Shown piece by piece: positions 61,093 to 64,000 of a stretch of 64,000 nucleotides of DNA. Origin of the DNA: JAKVBH01 sp049800955 (GTDB taxonomy: Bacteria > Pseudomonadota > Alphaproteobacteria > Rhodobacterales > Rhodobacteraceae); assembly GCF_049800955.1 (NCBI RefSeq), contig NZ_JBNAGA010000002.1:124001-188000 (forward strand). Direction: 5' to 3'. The notes beneath the pieces were generated by a model, which was not told the DNA's origin, made no database searches, and saw only the letters and a list, made by a program, of their open reading frames with translations. The position numbers and the translations under genes are program-made. Every line of letters starts with the position of its first letter. Position 1 is the stretch's first letter.

Positions 61093-61833
61093 ATGACTTA
61101 CCAACGCTTGGGTGTGAACATCGATCACGTCGCAACAGTACGCAATGCGCGCGGCGGCAATGTACCGGACCCGGTTCGGGCCGCAAAACTCGCAGAGAAG
61201 GCCGGGGCGGATGGGATCACCGCACATCTGCGAGAAGACCGCCGTCACATCGGCGACGCGGATATCGAGCGGTTGATGGACGCGCTTGCCGTCCCGCTCA
61301 ATTTCGAGATGGCCGCAACCGAAGAGATGCAGGCGATCGCATTGCGCCACAAACCGCATGCCGTGTGCATCGTGCCTGAAAAGCGCGAAGAGCGCACAAC
61401 GGAAGGCGGCCTTGAGGTCGCGCGCGAGGAGAACAGGCTGGCCCATTATATCGCGCCGCTCCGTGAGGCTGGCTGCCGCGTGTCCATCTTCATCGCCGCT
61501 GACAAACGCCAGATCGACGCTGCGCATCGCATCGGTGCGCAAGTGATCGAGTTGCATACCGGTGCGTATTGCGATGCCCATGTGGAGGGTGATGTCGAAA
61601 CCCGCGACAAGGAGCTGGAAGCGATGCGTGAGATGGCCAGCTACGCCCACGGCCTCGGCCTTGAGGTCCACGCAGGTCATGGCCTGTCTTTCGACACCGT
61701 GAAACCCATCGCAGCCCTTCCGGAGATCAAAGAGCTCAACATCGGCCACTTTCTGATCGGAGAGGCCATCTTCTCCGGGCTGGAAGGCGCGATTGTCGAG
61801 ATGCGTCGCTTGATGGACGAGGCGCGCGCATGA
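61093..61833 (+). CDS. pdxJ: Pyridoxine 5'-phosphate synthase
   Basis: Condenses 1-deoxyxylulose 5-phosphate with an aminoacetone phosphate to form pyridoxine 5'-phosphate; 246 residues, TIM barrel. Visible are LGVNIDHVATVRNARGG, ITAHLREDRRHI, VCIVPEKREERTTEGG, VIELHTGAY and HAGHGLSFDTV. ATG 61093, with GAGGA 4 bases upstream, is preferred to one at 61078. The stop overlaps acpS by 4 bases. The order pdxJ-acpS is widely conserved. Confidence 0.97.
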   Translation: MTYQRLGVNIDHVATVRNARGGNVPDPVRAAKLAEKAGADGITAHLREDRRHIGDADIERLMDALAVPLNFEMAATEEMQAIALRHKPHAVCIVPEKREERTTEGGLEVAREENRLAHYIAPLREAGCRVSIFIAADKRQIDAAHRIGAQVIELHTGAYCDAHVEGDVETRDKELEAMREMASYAHGLGLEVHAGHGLSFDTVKPIAALPEIKELNIGHFLIGEAIFSGLEGAIVEMRRLMDEARA

Positions 61834-62231
61834 TCCTTGGGATCGGCACAGATCTTGCAAATATAGAACGCATCGAGCGTACACTCGCCCGCTTTGGCGA
61901 CAGGTTCCGCAACCGGGTTTTTACCGAGATTGAGCAACGCAAAGCGGAACGCCGGGCCGATACGCCGGGGACCTATGCCAAACGCTGGGCTGCAAAAGAG
62001 GCCTGCTCGAAAGCGCTGGGAACGGGCCTGCGCATGGGAATTGCATGGAAAGACATGTCCGTGCGCAATTTGCGAACCGGTCAGCCCGTGATGGATGTCA
62101 CGGGATGGGCCCGCACGCGGCTCGATGAAATGACCCCTGCCGGGCATGAGGCCATCATCCACGTCACCCTGACCGACGATCACCCATGGGCGCAGGCGAT
62201 GGTTGTCATCGAAGCGCGCCCCAAGACGTGA
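61830..62231 (+). CDS. acpS: Holo-[acyl-carrier-protein] synthase
   Basis: Transfers 4'-phosphopantetheine from CoA to acyl carrier protein; 133 residues, works as a trimer. The metal-site Asp8 lies in MILGIGTDLANIERI and the Glu in YAKRWAAKEACSKALGTG. The ATG overlaps the pdxJ stop by 4 bases (ATGA), so translation is coupled. The 67 bases to the lepB start show no other gene. Confidence 0.97.
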   Translation: MILGIGTDLANIERIERTLARFGDRFRNRVFTEIEQRKAERRADTPGTYAKRWAAKEACSKALGTGLRMGIAWKDMSVRNLRTGQPVMDVTGWARTRLDEMTPAGHEAIIHVTLTDDHPWAQAMVVIEARPKT

Positions 62232-62298
62232 GCGCGCGGCGGTTGACACCCCGGCCACAGCGCCGCATGTAGCCTCAAACACGAGTGGAGCATCCATC

Positions 62299-63135
62299 AT
62301 GGCCGAGGCCAAATCGAGCAACGGATTTGTCGAGACGATCAAGACGATTGTCTATGCGCTGCTGATCGCAGGCGTCTTCCGCACCCTGTTCTTCCAGCCG
62401 TTCTGGATCCCGTCGGGCTCCATGAAAGACACGTTGCTCATTGGCGATTTCCTGTTCGTGAACAAAATGGCCTACGGCTATTCCTATGCCTCCTGCCCGT
62501 CTGTGATCATTCCGTCCGTTGGCCTGAACATTGATGCCGAAAACATCTGTGGCTTCCTCAAACGCGATAATGGCGGACGGATCCTCGGCGGCACACCGGA
62601 GCGCGGCGATGTGGCTGTCTTCCGCCACCCTGTCACGGGGCGGGATTTCATCAAACGCATCGTCGGGATGCCGGGCGACCGGGTACAGATGCGCAGCGGT
62701 GTGCTGCATATCAATGATCAGCCTGTGCAGCTGCAACCTGCGCCTGCGTTTGAAGAGGTGGCAGAGCCGCAAGGGCCATTCGGTCACAGACCGCGCTGCG
62801 CCAATGGTCCCGTGGGTGATGGCGGGACGTGCATCAAGCAGAAGTTCATCGAAACGCTGCCCGGTGGCCATAGCCATGAGATCCTCAACATCGGCACCCA
62901 AGGCTCGGACAACACTCCTGTCTACACAGTGCCCCTCGGGCATTACTTCATGATGGGCGACAACCGCGATAATTCCTCGGACAGCCGTGTGCCCAGCATC
63001 GCGGGCGGCGTGGGTTTTGTGCCCTATGATCACCTCATAGGGCGCGCGGACCGCGTGATGCTGTCATCGGGGGGCAGCTCCATGCTCTTCTTCTGGACAT
63101 GGCGCGGTGACCGTTTCTTCGAGAAGATCAACTGA
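62299..63135 (+). CDS. lepB: Signal peptidase I
   Basis: Inner-membrane serine protease that removes signal peptides from exported proteins; 278 residues. One N-terminal transmembrane helix (about 12-32) precedes the nucleophile Ser41 in FWIPSGSMKDTLLIGDF and the general base Lys119 in DFIKRIVGMPGDRV; box E is MMGDNRDNSSDSR. The ATG at 62299 (GTGGAG upstream) is chosen over an overlapping longer frame. It lies 6 bases before rnc, a conserved pair. Confidence 0.96.
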   Translation: MAEAKSSNGFVETIKTIVYALLIAGVFRTLFFQPFWIPSGSMKDTLLIGDFLFVNKMAYGYSYASCPSVIIPSVGLNIDAENICGFLKRDNGGRILGGTPERGDVAVFRHPVTGRDFIKRIVGMPGDRVQMRSGVLHINDQPVQLQPAPAFEEVAEPQGPFGHRPRCANGPVGDGGTCIKQKFIETLPGGHSHEILNIGTQGSDNTPVYTVPLGHYFMMGDNRDNSSDSRVPSIAGGVGFVPYDHLIGRADRVMLSSGGSSMLFFWTWRGDRFFEKIN

Positions 63136-63141
63136 TCCAAG

Positions 63142-63825
63142 ATGAAGCTCTCGGCGGCGCTCAAATCTCTGCAGGACAAGCTGGGCTATCGCTTTCGCGA
63201 TCCCGCATTGCTGGTGCGCGCGGTCACGCATTCCTCGATGTCCTCCTCCACCCGCGATGACAATCAGCGGCTGGAATTTCTGGGGGACAGGGTTCTGGGT
63301 CTCGTCATGTCCGAGGCGCTTCTGGCCCAGGATGAAGACGCCCGAGAGGGCCAATTGGCCCCGCGCTACAATGCGCTGGTGCGCAAGGAAACCTGCGCGG
63401 ATGTGGCCCGCCAGATTGATCTGGGCGACGCGCTGAAGCTGGGGCGCTCCGAGATGCTCTCGGGCGGGCGCCGCAAACAGGCCTTGCTTGGGGATGCGAT
63501 GGAAGCCGTGATCGCTGCCGTGTATCTTGACAGTGGGTTCGACGCTGCACGCGACCTCATCCTGAGGCTCTGGGGCAAGCGCATATCCAGCGTGGAAGAA
63601 GACGCCCGCGATCCCAAGACAACCCTGCAGGAATGGGCGCAGGCGCGCGGCATGCCCCCGCCTCAATACATTCAGCTCAACCGCAGCGGCCCCGATCATG
63701 CACCCGAGTTTACAATCGAGGCCCGCTTGCAGGATGGCCAAAGTTGCACGGCTTCTGGCGGCTCCAAGCGCCTTGCCGAACATGCGGCCGCCAAGGCGTT
63801 GCTCAAACAGGTGCAGAGCAGTTAA
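63142..63825 (+). CDS. rnc: Ribonuclease III
   Basis: Double-strand-specific endoribonuclease that matures rRNA precursors; 227 residues. The signature NQRLEFLGDRVLGL (41-54) and GDAMEAVIAAVYLD supply the metal-binding acidic residues, and the C-terminal dsRNA-binding domain spans about 155-224 (DPKTTLQEWAQARG to EHAAAKALLKQ). It starts 6 bases after the lepB stop. The usual next gene, era, does not start in the remaining 175 bases, in which I see no gene. Confidence 0.97.
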   Translation: MKLSAALKSLQDKLGYRFRDPALLVRAVTHSSMSSSTRDDNQRLEFLGDRVLGLVMSEALLAQDEDAREGQLAPRYNALVRKETCADVARQIDLGDALKLGRSEMLSGGRRKQALLGDAMEAVIAAVYLDSGFDAARDLILRLWGKRISSVEEDARDPKTTLQEWAQARGMPPPQYIQLNRSGPDHAPEFTIEARLQDGQSCTASGGSKRLAEHAAAKALLKQVQSS

Positions 63826-64000
63826 GCAAACTCTGTTCTTTTGTGTCCCACCTTGAGCCAAAGTGAACTGGCGGTTCCACTTCGTCCCGACAGCGCCGCT
63901 TTGTCCTGCGAGACACACAGCCCCGCGTTGAAGGATCGACGCGACGCTTGTGCTGGGGATTTTCAGCAATTGTCCAGTGTGCGGGCGGAGCTCCAGTAAG

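Noticed and set aside
63064..63969. A 301-codon minus frame across rnc
   Set aside because: It is antisense to lepB and rnc, both complete and conserved.

Overview
The window is chromosomal DNA of moderately high GC (about 60% by eye) from an alphaproteobacterium. Gene content and order point to the Rhodobacterales (roseobacter group): the truB/rbfA/rpsO/pnp genes on one strand, rsmB-heparinase-purH-lspA-DUF3035-M16-M16, rpoZ-rsh-DUF2062-pdxJ-acpS-lepB-rnc, a 1004-residue FtsK, an IalB-family periplasmic protein, VPLPA-CTERM proteins and CtrA-like TTAA-N7-TTAA boxes. Function calls come from protein sequences I recognise; no database search was run. I see no tRNA or rRNA gene, CRISPR array, prophage, integrase or insertion sequence.

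Layout. 1-9.1 kb: a partial MFS transporter, mscL, a Nu-class-like glutathione transferase, a YtoQ protein, pheT, two overlapping secreted proteins of unknown function, and a polar amino-acid ABC transporter. 9.2-20.1 kb: an unknown membrane-anchored protein, ftsK, a DapC-like aminotransferase, an amidase, a UbiH-family hydroxylase, a VPLPA-CTERM protein, zapE and an MFS transporter. 20.1-27 kb: an overlapping four-gene unit (asparaginase, HAD hydrolase, ornithine cyclodeaminase family, alpha/beta hydrolase), an IalB protein, a tandem 30-bp repeat, rlmN and a compositionally distinct DUF2254 membrane protein. 27-36.4 kb: pnp, rpsO, truB and rbfA, all on the minus strand but separated by a spondin-domain VPLPA-CTERM protein, an SbtA-type bicarbonate transporter, a DUF5665 protein, an RTX protein, a DUF1643 protein and a phosphodiester glycosidase. 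36.4-46.6 kb: dapB, a small secreted protein, sdhAF4, then the plus-strand run rsmB to the two M16 peptidases. 46.8-57 kb: dapA, a soluble lytic transglycosylase, a DMT exporter, the two halves of MnmC as divergent genes, rnhA, a methyltransferase, DUF3429, ispH, an MFS transporter and a NYN-domain protein. 57.1-63.8 kb: folK, then the rpoZ-to-rnc run.

How the genes work together. Most are core functions: translation and RNA metabolism (pheT, rpsO, rbfA, truB, rsmB, rlmN, mnmD/mnmC, pnp, rnc, rnhA), lysine/peptidoglycan precursors and turnover (dapA, dapB, a DapC-like enzyme, slt, ftsK), cofactors and lipids (folK, pdxJ, ubiH-like, ispH, acpS), envelope maturation (lspA, lepB) and stress control (rsh, mscL). 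Less ordinary points are: a Cys-bracketed motif shared by two overlapping secreted proteins; a dispersed intergenic repeat related to a tandem triplet; two CtrA-like boxes; a split mnmC; an M16 pair with one catalytically degenerate member; and an SbtA transporter without SbtB beside it. I found no clear new defence or secretion system.
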